Shown: piece after piece, positions 25,934-34,559 of the stretch
How positions within the stretch are numbered: the first letter of the stretch is position 1
Layout: the number at the start of each line of letters is the position of its first letter
Source: Streptomyces sp. NBC_01707
GTDB lineage: Bacteria; Actinomycetota; Actinomycetes; Streptomycetales; Streptomycetaceae
DNA length: 64,000 nt
Direction: 5' to 3'
Assembly (NCBI RefSeq): GCF_041438805.1
Contig: NZ_CP109190.1
Coordinates: 5,084,001-5,148,000 of the forward strand
The notes under the pieces: generated by a model
Database searches by the model: none
What the model saw: only the letters and a program-made list of their open reading frames with translations
What the model was told of the DNA's origin: nothing
Position numbers and translations under genes: made by a program

Positions 25934-26593
25934 GTGCGCGAAGAAGGAAAAATCACCGTATTTCTGCTGGACGACCATGAGGTCGTCCGCCGCGGAGTGC
26001 ACGAATTGCTGGCGGTCGAGGACGACATCGAGGTCGTCGGCGAGGCGGGCACGGCGGCGGACGCACTGCTCCGCATCCCCGCCACCCGGCCCGATGTGGC
26101 GGTGCTCGACGTGCGACTGCCGGACGGCAGCGGCGTGGAGGTCTGCCGGGAGATCCGCTCCAAGGACGAGAGCATCAAATGCCTGATGCTGACCTCGTAC
26201 GCCGACGACGAGGCTCTCTTCGACGCGATCATGGCAGGCGCGTCGGGATACGTGCTGAAGGCGATCCGCGGCAATGAGCTGCTGACCGCGGTACGGGACG
26301 TGGCGGCCGGGAAGTCGCTGCTCGACCCCGTCGCGACCGCGCGCGTGCTGGAGCGGCTGCGCGAGGGCAAGGAAGCCAGGGGCGACGACAAGCTGTCCGC
26401 CCTCACCGACCAGGAACGCCGCATCCTCGATCTGATCGGCGAGGGCCTGACGAACCGGGTGATCGGCGAACGGCTGCATCTCGCCGAGAAGACGATCAAG
26501 AATTATGTCTCCAGTTTGCTGTCCAAGCTGGGCATGGAGCGGCGCTCGCAGGCCGCCGCCTATGTGGCGCGTCTGCAGGCGGAGCGGCGCTGA
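25934..26593 (+). CDS. NarL/LuxR response regulator, DevR/OsdR-like
   Basis: 219 aa from GTG 25934. Receiver domain 6-125 with acidic pair Asp13-Asp14, phospho-acceptor Asp59 (AVLDVRLPDG) and Lys in YVLKAIRG; LuxR-type helix-turn-helix at about 150-210 (LTNRVIGERLHLAEKTIKNYVSSLLSKL as two adjoining parts). The sequence is close to the mycobacterial DosR/DevR group. No histidine kinase is adjacent, so it is an orphan here; I recall the S. coelicolor orthologue being phosphorylated by a distant kinase. A GTG at 25916 has the better SD (GGGAAG) and would add six residues. A DosR-type box follows the gene. Confidence 0.9.
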   Translation: MREEGKITVFLLDDHEVVRRGVHELLAVEDDIEVVGEAGTAADALLRIPATRPDVAVLDVRLPDGSGVEVCREIRSKDESIKCLMLTSYADDEALFDAIMAGASGYVLKAIRGNELLTAVRDVAAGKSLLDPVATARVLERLREGKEARGDDKLSALTDQERRILDLIGEGLTNRVIGERLHLAEKTIKNYVSSLLSKLGMERRSQAAAYVARLQAERR

Positions 26594-26629
26594 GCCGCGT
26601 CGGCGAGGCTGCGCGAGGGGATTTGCGGG

Positions 26630-26649
26630 TTTCGGGACCTTGGTCCCCG
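26630..26649 (+). promoter_or_regulatory. DosR/OsdR-type operator
   Basis: The site contains the perfect dyad GGGACC-TT-GGTCCC (26633-26646) flanked by TTC and CCGA. Over 20 positions it agrees with the mycobacterial DosR consensus TTSGGGACTWWAGTCCCSAA at 17. It lies 57 nt before the flavin-protein start and directly after a DevR-like regulator gene. Confidence 0.65.
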
Positions 26650-26705
26650 ATCACCGGGGCCCGCGGCCTCTTTCTGCCCCCGTCGAGGTGCCGGAAAGTG
26701 GATCC

Positions 26706-27179
26706 ATGTCCTCTGCGGAACCCCGAGCGATGGAAACCCAAGTGATGGAAGTCCGAGCGATCGAGCTGATCCGTCGGGTGCGGTACGGCCGGCTGGCGAC
26801 CACCCGTCGGGCTCTCCCGTTCCTGGCGGTGGCCCGCCATCTCGTGATCGACGGACGTGTGGTCCTGCGGATGCACAGCGGTCTCGGTCACCACGAGTCG
26901 TGCGACGGCACCGTCGTCGCGTACGGGGTGGACAACTTCGACACGGCGGCCACCGACGAGGGCGGCGGCGAGGACAGCGGCGCCCTGTGGTCGGTGCAGT
27001 TCACCGGCCCCGCCGAGGTCGTGCATCCCACGAAGGAGCAGCGCACACGCTTCGGTGCGGCGCCTCTGCAGGTCAACGGCGAACCCTTCGAGCCGGTCTA
27101 CCTCCGCCTCGACCCCCACTTCGTCACCATGCACACTCTGGACTTCCACACAACTCAACCGAGCCACCACACAGCGTGA
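26706..27179 (+). CDS. Pyridoxamine 5'-phosphate oxidase-like flavin split-barrel protein
   Basis: 157 aa from ATG 26706. A split beta-barrel of the PNPOx/FMN-binding class: RYGRLATTRRALPFLAVARHLVIDGRVVLR, here in successive strands, is the typical N-terminal half, followed by VVAYGVDNFD and the C-terminal LWSVQFTGPAEVV and YLRLDPHFV. Likely binds FMN, F420 or haem; substrate unknown. Members of this family belong to the DosR hypoxia/dormancy regulon in mycobacteria, and the upstream DosR-type box fits that. Only 15 nt separate it from the phosphotransferase gene. Confidence 0.82.
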   Translation: MSSAEPRAMETQVMEVRAIELIRRVRYGRLATTRRALPFLAVARHLVIDGRVVLRMHSGLGHHESCDGTVVAYGVDNFDTAATDEGGGEDSGALWSVQFTGPAEVVHPTKEQRTRFGAAPLQVNGEPFEPVYLRLDPHFVTMHTLDFHTTQPSHHTA

Positions 27180-27194
27180 TCTAACATTTGGTGA

Positions 27195-28226
27195 GTGCCG
27201 CGCTCATCTGTAACCCTCCCGCCTGTTCCTCCGGTCGGCGAGGTGCTGCGCCGCTATCCGAACGCCGGTGAGCCCCTCACCTGCAAGCCCATCACCCTGG
27301 GCCTCCTCAACCACGGCTACCGGGTCTCCACCACCCGCGGCTCGTACTTCCTCAAGCACCACCTCGACGACTCCACCGGCGACCGCGCGACGATCGTCCG
27401 CCAGCACCGCGCCACCCAGCGGCTCCAGTCCCTCGGGGTGCCCGTGGCCCCGCCCGTCGAGGACACGGAGGGCGACACGGTCACGGAGATCGGTGGCCGG
27501 TGCTATGCCCTGCACCCCTGGGTCGACGGACTGCATCGGGTCGGCGCCCAGCTGACCACCTCCCAGTCCCAGCGGCTGGGGGCGCTCCTCGGAGCCGTAC
27601 ACACCGGGCTCGCGCAGGTGATGGAGAGGGGGGTGGCCCAGGCGTACGGACATGCCGGCCCGGACGCCGCCGACACGTTCGCCCTGATCGACGACCTGCT
27701 GACCGCGACGCGCGGCCGGCGCCCGCGGGACGCCTTCGACGAGCTCGCCGAACACCGCCTCGTCGAGCGACGCGCCCTGCTGGAGCAGTACGCCGACCAC
27801 CGGCCGCCCACCCCCGACATCCCGGCGACCGGCTGGGTGCACGGCGACTTCCACCCGCTGAACGTGCTGTACCGGGACGCGGACCCGGTGGCGATCATCG
27901 ACTGGGACCGGCTGGGGGTGCAGCCGCGCGCCGAGGAGGCGGTGAGGGCCGCGGCGATCTTCTTCGTACAGCCGACCGGGAAGCTGGAACTGGAGAAGGT
28001 ACGGGCGTACGCGCGGGCCTACCGGCGGGCAGCCGGGGCGAGCGCCGCCGAACTCGCCGCCGCGGTGCACCGGGTGTGGTGGGAGCGGCTCAACGACTTC
28101 TGGATACTGCACTGGCGGTACCGCCTGCACGACCGAAGGGCCGACCCGCAGTTTCCTGCGGTGTCGGCCCTGGCGGTCTGGTGGACGCGGGAGTACGAGG
28201 CGGTACGCGAAGCCTTCACGGAGTGA
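27195..28226 (+). CDS. Aminoglycoside phosphotransferase (APH)-fold kinase
   Basis: 343 aa. Catalytic loop GWVHGDFHPLNVLY (about 215-228) and metal-binding IIDWDRLG (about 234-241); N-terminal nucleotide-binding lobe with YFLKHH as the Lys position. The sequence resembles homoserine-kinase-type and spore-coat CotS-type small-molecule kinases rather than true aminoglycoside resistance enzymes; the substrate is not known. GTG start with GGTGA immediately before; a TAACAT -10-like element seven bases upstream leaves a leaderless message possible. Probably co-transcribed with, or downstream of, the flavin protein. Confidence 0.85.
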   Translation: MPRSSVTLPPVPPVGEVLRRYPNAGEPLTCKPITLGLLNHGYRVSTTRGSYFLKHHLDDSTGDRATIVRQHRATQRLQSLGVPVAPPVEDTEGDTVTEIGGRCYALHPWVDGLHRVGAQLTTSQSQRLGALLGAVHTGLAQVMERGVAQAYGHAGPDAADTFALIDDLLTATRGRRPRDAFDELAEHRLVERRALLEQYADHRPPTPDIPATGWVHGDFHPLNVLYRDADPVAIIDWDRLGVQPRAEEAVRAAAIFFVQPTGKLELEKVRAYARAYRRAAGASAAELAAAVHRVWWERLNDFWILHWRYRLHDRRADPQFPAVSALAVWWTREYEAVREAFTE

Positions 28227-28238
28227 GGGCCGGGCGCA

Positions 28239-29843
<1,605 letters not shown>

Positions 29844-30144
29844 CAGTCCTCGCCGTCGTATCTGTCCGCGCGTCCGCGCGTTCTCACGGTGTCTTGCATG
29901 CCTTGCTGCATTGCCACGTCACGCTACAGCCTCTGTCGGACACCCCGTTTCGAGAGGGACGGGCCATCCAACCGGCTGCTGCACCGCTCACGCAAATTCC
30001 ATGCGGTTCCTGTAACGCTTACGAGACGCTTCTTGTGCGTAGGGTCACGGAACGGGCACCCGGCTTGACGTGTCGTACCCCTCGGGCAGACTTGGCGCGT
30101 AATAGGGATCTTCGCGTGAGACGCGCGCCGAGGGGGAGCAAGTC
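29844..30144. promoter_or_regulatory. 301-bp divergent promoter region of the two kinases
   Basis: For the rightward kinase TTGACG (30065-30070), a 16-nt spacer and CAGACT (30087-30092) resemble the Streptomyces housekeeping promoter; TAGGGT at 30037-30042 is a second candidate -10. GAGGGGGAGC before the ATG is the SD. A short direct repeat of GTCCGCGC occurs near 29865-29880. No gene seen. Confidence 0.4.
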
Positions 30145-31800
30145 ATGAGCCAGGACGGCGCACACGGTGCCCAGGGTCGCTACGCGGGCGGTTCGGTCGC
30201 CGGCGGCCGTTACCAGCTCCGCGACCTTCTCGGCGAAGGCGGAATGGCGTCCGTATATCTGGCGTACGACTCCGCGCTCGACCGCCAGGTGGCGATCAAG
30301 ACGCTGCACACGGAGCTCGGGCGCGAGCAGTCCTTCCGTGAGCGGTTCCGGCGCGAGGCACAGGCTGTTGCCAAGCTGCAGCACACCAACATCGTCTCGG
30401 TCTTCGACACCGGCGAGGACGAGCTCGGCGGCGCGCTGATGCCGTACATCGTCATGGAGTACGTCGAAGGCGAGCCGCTCGGCTCCGTACTCCAGGCGGA
30501 CATCCGTAACTACGGTGCGATGCCGGCCGAGAAGGCGCTCAAGGTGACCGGCGACGTGCTGGCCGCGCTGGACACCAGCCACGAAATGGGCCTGGTCCAC
30601 CGCGACATCAAGCCCGGCAACGTCATGGTGACCAAGCGCGGTGTCGTGAAGGTCATGGACTTCGGCATCGCCCGCGCCATGCAGTCGGGCGTCACGTCGA
30701 TGACGCAGACCGGCATGGTCGTCGGCACTCCCCAGTACCTCTCTCCCGAACAGGCCCTCGGCCGTGGCGTGGACGCGCGCTCCGACCTGTACTCGGTCGG
30801 CATCATGCTGTTCCAGCTGCTGACCGGCCGGATCCCGTTCGACGCGGACTCCCCGCTCGCCATCGCGTACGCGCACGTCCAGGAGGAGCCGGTCGCACCG
30901 TCCTCCATCAACCGGTCGATCACCCCGGCGATGGACGCGCTGGTGGCCCGCGCGCTGAAGAAGAATCCGAACGAACGCTTCCCCAGCGCGGCGGCGATGC
31001 AGGACGAGATCACGCGTGTGCTGAACGCGGGCGGCCGCACGGGCGCACCGGTGATCGTCGGCGGCGGCACGCCGGCGAACAGCGGCTCGGGCGTCGGCTC
31101 GGCGGTCTTCCCGCCGGTCGACCAGTCCACACCGGCGCCGCAGAGCGTGCAGATGCCGTACCAGCCGCAGCAGTACCAGCAGCAGCCCGGCCCGTACGGC
31201 CCGCCGACACCGGCCCCTGCCGCTTCGCCGTCGTACGGCTACCCGCAGGCGAACCCGGCGTACGGGACCCCGTCTCCGATGCAGCATCAGTACGGGACAC
31301 CGACGCCGTACGACATCAGCCCGCAGCCGGTGGGTGGCGGCGGTTCCGGCAGCAGGGGTGGCAGCAAGCGGAACATGCCCGTGATCGTGGGCTCGATCGT
31401 GGTCGCGCTGATCGCGATCGGCGGGCTCATCACGGTGCTGTCGCTGAGGGACGACCCGGGGTCGGACTCGGGCAACGGGGGCGACCCGAGCAGCTCGGCG
31501 GTGGCCGGCGAGCACAAGGATCCGGAGCGGAACCGGACGATGAAGACCGACGACTGCACGGACGCCATCGAGGACAGCGACGACCCGAACAAGGTCGACG
31601 CGCCGAGCTTCCTCTACAAGGACATCGTCTCCGCGAAGGAATGCGCCCTGGCCGCGGGGTGGACGATCAAGACGATCGAGGTCGCCGGCAACACCTATGC
31701 CGAGGACCAGATCATCGACCAGTTCCCCTCCGCGGGTACCGCCGTCCCCGAGAAGGGCGCCCACTTCGAGCTGCGCATCTCCTCGGGCGACCCGGCCTGA
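30145..31800 (+). CDS. PASTA-domain Ser/Thr protein kinase (PknB-like)
   Basis: 551 aa. Kinase domain about 20-280 (GEGGMASVY, VAIKTL, VHRDIKPGNV, DFGIA, GTPQYLSPEQ); Pro/Gln/Tyr-rich linker about 300-400; membrane helix about 411-434; acidic spacer; single C-terminal PASTA domain about 480-551. PASTA domains sense muropeptides or beta-lactam-like ligands, so the kinase probably couples cell-wall state to Ser/Thr phosphorylation. Housekeeping PknB usually has several PASTA repeats; one copy makes this a minor paralogue. Strong SD. Terminator at 31880-31910. Confidence 0.94.
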   Translation: MSQDGAHGAQGRYAGGSVAGGRYQLRDLLGEGGMASVYLAYDSALDRQVAIKTLHTELGREQSFRERFRREAQAVAKLQHTNIVSVFDTGEDELGGALMPYIVMEYVEGEPLGSVLQADIRNYGAMPAEKALKVTGDVLAALDTSHEMGLVHRDIKPGNVMVTKRGVVKVMDFGIARAMQSGVTSMTQTGMVVGTPQYLSPEQALGRGVDARSDLYSVGIMLFQLLTGRIPFDADSPLAIAYAHVQEEPVAPSSINRSITPAMDALVARALKKNPNERFPSAAAMQDEITRVLNAGGRTGAPVIVGGGTPANSGSGVGSAVFPPVDQSTPAPQSVQMPYQPQQYQQQPGPYGPPTPAPAASPSYGYPQANPAYGTPSPMQHQYGTPTPYDISPQPVGGGGSGSRGGSKRNMPVIVGSIVVALIAIGGLITVLSLRDDPGSDSGNGGDPSSSAVAGEHKDPERNRTMKTDDCTDAIEDSDDPNKVDAPSFLYKDIVSAKECALAAGWTIKTIEVAGNTYAEDQIIDQFPSAGTAVPEKGAHFELRISSGDPA

Positions 31801-31879
31801 CCAAGCCGCTCACGCTGTGCGGCGGTAGCCCGTTCAGCGGTACCGCTGCTCGACGGCAGCGCTGTTCGTACAGAGGTGA

Positions 31880-31910
31880 CGTCCCGGCACACGTGAGGTG
31901 CGCCGGGACG
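31880..31910 (+). terminator. Terminator after the PASTA kinase
   Basis: CGTCCCGGC (31880-31888) pairs with GCCGGGACG (31902-31910), 13-nt loop. Confidence 0.55.
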
Positions 31911-31966
31911 GTTCGTCTCGCATGCCACCGGATGCCGGACATATCGACACATGTGACGCTGGCCTC

Positions 31967-32962
31967 ATGGCTTCAGGACTCCTCCCCCCATGGGCTTCGA
32001 GGTGCCTGGCCTGCCTGGTGATAGCGACGGGGGCGGCGCTAGGGCCGGTGCAGGGTCAGGCGCGCGCGGATCAGCGCGAAACCGGCTGGACGCCGGGGTC
32101 GGCACGCAGGTCGACCAGCCCTTCGTCAGCCGATCCGACGGCCCCCGAGACCCCCACGACTCCCCCTTCCTCTCCGTCCACCGGGCCGTCCGCCGACTCC
32201 CCGGCCAAGCCGGCCGCCGCTCCCCCGGCCGATCCGCCCGCCGCCCCTTCGGCCGGTACGCACACAGCCCCACCGGCCAAGCGGCCCATCGCCCCTTCGG
32301 CCGGAACGCACATAACCCCACCGGCCGAGCGGCCCGCCTCCCCCTCGGCCGGTACGCACATAACCCCACCGGACAAGCGACCCGCCTCCCCTTCGGCCGA
32401 GTCGCCGTCGAAACCTCCTGCTCCGGCGACTGCGACCCCGTCCGACAGCGCCCCGGCCGCCCCGTCCACCTCGGCGTCGCCGTCGGCCTCCGACCCACCG
32501 TCGCCCTCGCCCTCACGCTCACCCTCGCCGTCGGCCTCCGTCTCCGACTCCGCCTCGCCCTCGCCGTCCGCTTCCGACCGGCCCTCACCCTCGCCGTCCG
32601 CCGGCCGGTCCACCCGACGGCCCGCGCGCCTCAAGGCGCAGCCCCCGCTCGCCGGGCGAGAGGCCGGGGAGGGCCGCGTGCGGCCCGGCCGGCCGTTCTC
32701 CCCGCGGGAGCTCGCGAAACGGGACGACTCGTTCGAAGAGTCCGACCAACTGCCCGCCGCGACGGCCCCGGCGGCACTGCCCTCGGCGACGATCACGGCG
32801 ACAACCACGGCCAGCGGCTCCCCGGTACCGGGCCGGCTCGCGCCGCAGGGCCTCGAACAGCCCGCCGCGCGACAGGTGCAGCTGGTGTCGCTGGGCACCG
32901 GAATCGCCCTGATAGGGCTGGGTCTGGGCTTTCTCGGGCTCCGTCTGCGTCGCACGAACTGA
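31967..32962 (+). CDS. Pro/Ser/Ala-rich cell-surface protein
   Basis: 331 aa from ATG 31967. Signal peptide (about 1-34), then 200 residues of Pro/Ser/Ala/Thr low complexity with four SAGTHITPP-x-ERPASP-like repeats (about 85-145) and a Ser-Pro-Ser-Ala block (about 165-215). A short folded-looking charged segment (LAKRDDSFEESDQLPAATA) follows, and the C-terminus has one membrane helix (SLGTGIALIGLGLGFLGLRLRR). It looks like a wall-spanning, possibly O-mannosylated stalk protein anchored at its C-terminus. No SD precedes the ATG; starts at 31898 or 31922 are possible. Function unknown. Confidence 0.65.
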   Translation: MASGLLPPWASRCLACLVIATGAALGPVQGQARADQRETGWTPGSARRSTSPSSADPTAPETPTTPPSSPSTGPSADSPAKPAAAPPADPPAAPSAGTHTAPPAKRPIAPSAGTHITPPAERPASPSAGTHITPPDKRPASPSAESPSKPPAPATATPSDSAPAAPSTSASPSASDPPSPSPSRSPSPSASVSDSASPSPSASDRPSPSPSAGRSTRRPARLKAQPPLAGREAGEGRVRPGRPFSPRELAKRDDSFEESDQLPAATAPAALPSATITATTTASGSPVPGRLAPQGLEQPAARQVQLVSLGTGIALIGLGLGFLGLRLRRTN

Positions 32963-32975
32963 GGGACTCAGGGGC

Positions 32976-33015
32976 TTGCATCGAACAACATACTCGGTAT
33001 ACATACTGAGTATGT
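32976..33015 (+). promoter_or_regulatory. PadR gene promoter with overlapping operators
   Basis: TTGCAT (32976-32981), 16-nt spacer, TATACA (32998-33003) and then the ATG at 33012: a leaderless promoter. Two dyads overlap it: ATACTCGGTAT (32990-33000) and the perfect 7+1+7 palindrome ACATACTGAGTATGT (33001-33015), which spans -10 to start codon. This is the layout expected for PadR autorepression. Confidence 0.7.
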
Positions 33016-33629
33016 CGATCCGCCATGGGCTTCTGGCCCTACTGGAGCGCGGGCCACGCTACGGCTCCCAGCTCCGCACCGAATTCGAGTCGCGCACCGG
33101 CTCCACCTGGCCCCTGAACGTCGGCCAGGTGTACACCACGCTCAGCAGGCTCGAACGCGACGGCCTGGTCGTCCAGGACGGCGAGGACGATCAGGGCCAC
33201 GCCCTCTACTCGATCACCGACGGCGGGCGTACCGAACTGCGGAACTGGTTCGAGACACCCGTCGACCGCAGCAGCCCGCCCCGCGACGAGCTGGCGATCA
33301 AGCTCGCCATGGCTGTCGGCGCTCCCGGAGTCGACATCCGGGCCGTCATCCAGTCCCAGCGCCACCACACCGTGCGAGCGATGCAGGACTACACCCGGCT
33401 GAAGGCGCAGGCCCTCGCCGACGTCCCGGGCAACCGCGACGAAGTGGCCTGGCTGCTCGTACTGGAACAGCTGATCTTCCAGGCCGAGGCCGAGGCCCGC
33501 TGGCTGGACCACTGCGAGTCGCGGCTGGTCCGTCTCGCCGAGGCCGCCGCCACGGATCCGGAGCCGGAGGCGCGTACGGCCAACCACACACAGGCGCGCA
33601 CGCCTGCACGCCCGCGTACACGGCGCTGA
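33012..33629 (+). CDS. PadR family transcriptional regulator
   Basis: 205 aa from ATG 33012 (MSIRHGLLALLERGPRYG). N-terminal winged helix about 1-90 with the PadR hallmark GPRYGSQL...WPLNVGQVYTTLSRLERDGLV, and a C-terminal Vir-like helical dimer domain about 95-185. Lies immediately before an ABC exporter that it probably represses, as in LmrR-type systems. Its own start is buried in a palindrome. An upstream ATG at 32976 lies within the promoter and is not credible. Confidence 0.92.
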   Translation: MSIRHGLLALLERGPRYGSQLRTEFESRTGSTWPLNVGQVYTTLSRLERDGLVVQDGEDDQGHALYSITDGGRTELRNWFETPVDRSSPPRDELAIKLAMAVGAPGVDIRAVIQSQRHHTVRAMQDYTRLKAQALADVPGNRDEVAWLLVLEQLIFQAEAEARWLDHCESRLVRLAEAAATDPEPEARTANHTQARTPARPRTRR

Positions 33630-33773
33630 CCATCCGCGTACGCGGCACCGGCTGTCCTCGATCACGGTGCCGCCTGTCCGAGAGCGCGCCGTCGACCGCC
33701 TTCTGCCGCGTCGCAGGCCGCCCGCGGACGCGGGTTCGACCACAGAACCATTCCCGAGGGGGAACCAGTCACC

Positions 33774-34559
33774 ATGTCCTCGCACGACCCGTCCGCAACC
33801 CCGTCGCCCCGGCTGTCCGTCCCGCCCCTGCCGGTCGACGCTCCCGTGCTCGAACTCCGCGCCCTCACACGTACCCACGGAACCGGCATCGCCGAGGTCC
33901 ACGCCCTGCGCGGCATCAATCTCTCGGTGCACACCGGTGAACTCGTCGCCGTGATGGGCCCGTCCGGCTCCGGCAAGTCCACCCTGCTCACGCTGGCCGG
34001 TGGTCTCGACACCGCGACCGGCGGCCAGGTGATCATCGAGGGTCAGGACATCTCCACCCTCGGCCGCAAGGGCGTCGCGGCCCTGCGCCGGCGCAGCGTC
34101 GGCTATGTCTTCCAGGACTACAACCTGATCCCGGCGCTGACCGCCGCCGAGAACATCGCCCTGCCGCGCGAGCTCGACGGGGTCTCCGTGCGCAAGGCAC
34201 GCAAGGAGGCACGGGCGGCGCTGGAGGAGATGAACCTCCTGCAGATCGCCGACCGGTTCCCCGACGAGATGTCCGGCGGCCAGCAGCAGCGGGTCGCGAT
34301 CGCCCGCGCGCTGGTGGGGGACCGGCGCCTGGTGCTCGCCGACGAACCGACCGGGGCACTCGACTCCGAGACCGGTGAGGCCGTCCTCGCACTGCTGCGC
34401 AACCGGTGCGACCAGGGTGCGGCCGGGGTGATGGTGACGCACGAGCCGCGGTACGCCGCCTGGGCGGACCGGGTCGTGTTCCTCCGGGACGGCTCGATCG
34501 TCGACCAGACTCTGACCGCCGGAGCCGACTCGCTGCTTGCCGCCGAGGGCGCCAAGTGA
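33774..34559 (+). CDS. ABC transporter ATP-binding protein (MacB/LolD type)
   Basis: 261 aa. Walker A GPSGSGKST, Q-loop YVFQDYNLIP, signature MSGGQQQR, Walker B LVLADEPTGALD, switch His in VMVTHE. The leader (about 25 residues) is Pro/Ser-rich. This subclass energises FtsX/MacB permeases that export peptides, lipoproteins or drugs by mechanotransmission rather than a classical channel. Overlaps the permease gene by 4 nt (GTGA). Regulated most likely by the PadR protein encoded upstream. Confidence 0.95.
   Translation: MSSHDPSATPSPRLSVPPLPVDAPVLELRALTRTHGTGIAEVHALRGINLSVHTGELVAVMGPSGSGKSTLLTLAGGLDTATGGQVIIEGQDISTLGRKGVAALRRRSVGYVFQDYNLIPALTAAENIALPRELDGVSVRKARKEARAALEEMNLLQIADRFPDEMSGGQQQRVAIARALVGDRRLVLADEPTGALDSETGEAVLALLRNRCDQGAAGVMVTHEPRYAAWADRVVFLRDGSIVDQTLTAGADSLLAAEGAK

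Noticed and set aside
27195..28226. Aminoglycoside resistance gene
   Set aside because: Only the general APH fold is shared. The sequence lacks features of known resistance enzymes and sits among housekeeping genes.
32240..32400. Regular repeats suggesting a CRISPR array
   Set aside because: They are in-frame coding repeats of a Pro/Ser-rich protein with near-identical units and no unique spacers.
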